DNA of 8,251 bases. Source: Gammaproteobacteria bacterium. GTDB lineage: Bacteria > Pseudomonadota > Gammaproteobacteria > Eutrophobiales > Eutrophobiaceae. The position numbers were made by a program, and so were the translations under genes. Location: positions 1-8,251 of the forward strand of contig JACQHV010000144.1 of NCBI GenBank assembly GCA_016198885.1, in the 5' to 3' direction. The notes under the pieces were generated by a model. That model searched no databases. It worked only from the letters and a program-made list of their open reading frames with translations, and had not been told where the DNA came from. Positions 6,709-8,251 of this stretch are shown here, piece by piece (within the stretch, counting starts at the first letter, position 1; each line of letters begins with the position of its first letter).

Positions 6709-7565
6709 TTCGCGAGTCTGAAAGGCACCCAGTTCGCCCAGGCCTTGCGTGCACCGACTTCGCGGTTTCCGCCTTCCCATACGGCGAAAGCAACAACCGT
6801 CTCTCCACCTGCGGTGAACTGCGTACTGTTTTTGCTGAATGGGGTTAAGGGATGGGTAAAAACCACGCGCCAGACGTCATCCTTCCATACACCACGTCCA
6901 TCCGCATCCTGGTCTTGCGGCAGCGCGGTAAGCGTTCCGAAACCCTCTGCCACTTGTTCGAGCACCGGCGATAATCCATGTGGATGTGAAATCATGTTGT
7001 CAACACCCACGGCACCGGTATAGGCGCGTGCGTCCGTAACGCGTAGCACTTCGTCCGGGTACACATCTACGAGCGTATTTGGATACAGATCCCGTACTTC
7101 CGGTTCCCCCTCTTCAATGTCGTGCTGGAACGCTGCGCGCCACTGCCAGATATCCACGGGCCGATTTGGGCTGCCCATCATCGGACTTGGCAAGGCATCC
7201 TTGTTGTATTCGACAGGAAACTCTACTGCGACCTGATCGCCAAACTGATCCACAACAATATGATCGCTCTTCGTCTCATCCTTCCATTCGACCAGCACAC
7301 CCAGCCAGGCACCATTGTGAGCGGCGCGCACCGTAAGGGTCTTGATCGCGGGGTCAGGATTGTTTGGTGTTGTCACTGTCTGTGGCAACATCGTTACAGT
7401 GGATGGAATCACTGCTCTCCAGAATACAGCCTCCGGATCAAGTATGGGGCCTGTGCCCGGCACCCGGATGGCGGTGATGCCTGTATCTGCGCCCAAGACG
7501 GGTCCCGCGAGCAGGAAGATACCGGCAGCGATTATACCGCGGACAAAGGATACCTGGTTAATCAT
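6705..7565 (-). CDS. Haem b-binding gamma subunit of a type II DMSO-reductase-family enzyme (ethylbenzene dehydrogenase-like)
   Basis: A 286-residue periplasmic protein with a Sec-type signal peptide: MINQVSFVRG, hydrophobic core, cleavage near GPVLGA (about residue 26). The mature part resembles the ethylbenzene-dehydrogenase-related haem domain: RAAHNGAWLGVLVEWKDETK (80-99), DQVAVEFPV (110-118), NRPVDIWQWRA (134-144), WRVVFTHPL (232-240), and a C-terminal VAFAVWEGGNREVGARKAWANW (258-279). In EbdC, haem b is held by a Met and a Lys. Met129 or Met130 in SPMMGSP and Lys274 in GARKAWANW sit in the corresponding places and are the likely ligands here. The subunit passes electrons between the iron-sulfur subunit and a periplasmic carrier. 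ATG 7565-7563 is 12 bases after the beta stop, with only a weak ribosome binding site. Which enzyme it belongs to (hydrocarbon, sulfide, selenate or chlorate type) cannot be told from this subunit alone. Confidence 0.88.
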   Translation of the reverse strand: MINQVSFVRGIIAAGIFLLAGPVLGADTGITAIRVPGTGPILDPEAVFWRAVIPSTVTMLPQTVTTPNNPDPAIKTLTVRAAHNGAWLGVLVEWKDETKSDHIVVDQFGDQVAVEFPVEYNKDALPSPMMGSPNRPVDIWQWRAAFQHDIEEGEPEVRDLYPNTLVDVYPDEVLRVTDARAYTGAVGVDNMISHPHGLSPVLEQVAEGFGTLTALPQDQDADGRGVWKDDVWRVVFTHPLTPFSKNSTQFTAGGETVVAFAVWEGGNREVGARKAWANWVPFRLAK

Positions 7566-7577
7566 GGTTCAGTTCGC

Positions 7578-8251
7578 TCACGTGGTGTTGGTCCGGTAAC
7601 TCTGATGTTTATCGTCATATACGACGCGCACATGGATTGGCTCACGCAACGGCACGCGCACAATTTCCGCGCCTTTTTCGTCGTACCCGAAGACCCACTT
7701 GCCCTCCACCTTGAAGTGATGGGTGATCTCGGGTGTTGCGCCGAAAAGTAATAGCGCACCGAGTAGTTTCTTGTCTTCTTTCGCCTTGCGATAGGTCGCG
7801 ATAGCTTCTTCCACGCCCCAGCCGAACATTTGATACAGGTACTGCGGCGGTACATGGATAGGCGGGATGTAATACACATTTGCCTCGAGCCCGAACTGGG
7901 GATAGAGCGGTTTCGCAATCTTTGCAATATGGACGAGGTAATCCAAGGGGTTATCCTCGCGCGCCTTGTCCGGCGTAGTGATAAAACCTTGCAAACGGAT
8001 CTTGCCGATGCAGGTGATGGTGCATTGTGTCTGGCGGTTGTTCTCTATCGCCGGATAGCAGCCGATACATTTCTCCGAGACGCGGGTCATCGGGTTGAAA
8101 TACACCTTCTTGTAGGGACAACCCTTCACACATTCGCGGTAACCGCGGCAGCGCTTTTGATCGAGGAGCACGATGCCGTCCTCCTTGCGTTTGTAGATTA
8201 CCTGGCGCGGGCAGGAACCGAGACATGCGGCATAGGTGCAGTGATTACAGA
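7578..8251 (-). CDS. Iron-sulfur beta subunit of a type II DMSO-reductase-family enzyme (partial)
   Basis: This is the C-terminal 224 or so residues of a NarH/EbdB-type electron-transfer subunit. The frame is open through the right edge, so the N-terminal ferredoxin part is missing. Visible cysteine motifs, in order, are CNHCTYAACLGSCP (codons 8249 down to 8208), CRGYRECVKGCPYKKVYFN, and CIGCYPAIENNRQTQCTITC. The second motif has Tyr where a [4Fe-4S] site would have its second Cys. NarH has Trp in the matching CRGW, and there the cluster is [3Fe-4S], so the same is expected here. The block DKAREDNPLDYLVHIAKIAKPLYPQFGLEANVYYIPP is typical of type II beta subunits. The protein carries electrons between the molybdenum subunit and haem b. 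It has no signal peptide of its own in known relatives and is co-exported with the alpha subunit by Tat. The alpha gene is expected immediately beyond base 8251. Confidence 0.93.
   Translation of the reverse strand, partial: CNHCTYAACLGSCPRQVIYKRKEDGIVLLDQKRCRGYRECVKGCPYKKVYFNPMTRVSEKCIGCYPAIENNRQTQCTITCIGKIRLQGFITTPDKAREDNPLDYLVHIAKIAKPLYPQFGLEANVYYIPPIHVPPQYLYQMFGWGVEEAIATYRKAKEDKKLLGALLLFGATPEITHHFKVEGKWVFGYDEKGAEIVRVPLREPIHVRVVYDDKHQSYRTNTT

Noticed and set aside
7122..7751. 209-residue plus-strand open frame antisense to the gamma and beta genes
   Set aside because: It lies opposite two well-supported genes, has no recognisable motif, and spans the junction between them. It is a shadow of GC-richer coding sequence.
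1..8251. tRNA, rRNA, CRISPR array, insertion sequence or phage attachment site
   Set aside because: No spaced repeat array, transposase-like protein, terminal inverted repeats or tRNA-like cloverleaf was noticed. Nearly all bases are occupied by the genes listed.

Overview
The window looks like a proteobacterial chromosome fragment, probably from a respiratory beta- or gammaproteobacterium. Evidence is the ccoNOQP gene order, a separate CcoQ, a CcoP with two N-terminal membrane segments and two haems, a CcoG/FixH pair, and an outer-membrane barrel protein ending in phenylalanine. I cannot name the genus from the sequence. Both edges cut through genes.

Plus strand, 1-4564: a cbb3-type (C-family) cytochrome c oxidase locus. 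The 3' part of ccoN (catalytic subunit) is followed closely by ccoO (membrane monohaem cytochrome c), ccoQ (small membrane subunit) and ccoP (dihaem cytochrome c). After a 154-base intergenic stretch come ccoG (polyferredoxin-type copper/assembly protein) and ccoH/fixH (assembly factor). The usual downstream ccoI (copper ATPase) and ccoS are absent, because the next genes run the other way. Two single-base frame breaks are visible. ccoO loses frame at about 1348-1350, just before its conserved C-terminal tail, which is intact in another frame. ccoG loses frame at about 3824-3826, before its intact C-terminal domain. Both sit in or beside short homopolymers, so sequencing or assembly error is as likely as real mutation.

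Minus strand, 8251-4617 (transcribed right to left, convergent with the cco genes): an operon for a periplasmic type II DMSO-reductase-family molybdoenzyme, relatives of which include ethylbenzene, dimethylsulfide, selenate and chlorate enzymes. It runs from a partial iron-sulfur beta subunit to a secreted haem b gamma subunit, a TorD/NarJ-like cytoplasmic maturation chaperone, and an outer-membrane beta-barrel protein of the alginate-export-like family. The molybdenum alpha subunit should lie just beyond base 8251. Beta-gamma-chaperone order matches the ethylbenzene dehydrogenase layout (ABCD) rather than the ABDC order of the ser, clr and ddh operons. The substrate cannot be decided without the alpha subunit.

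How the parts may work together (inference): a periplasmic molybdoenzyme either feeds electrons through its haem b subunit to c-type cytochromes, and from there perhaps to the high-affinity oxidase, or acts as an alternative terminal reductase. The barrel protein could let the substrate through the outer membrane. Sampled lines suggest lower GC in the cco assembly genes than in the molybdoenzyme operon, so the two halves may have different histories.
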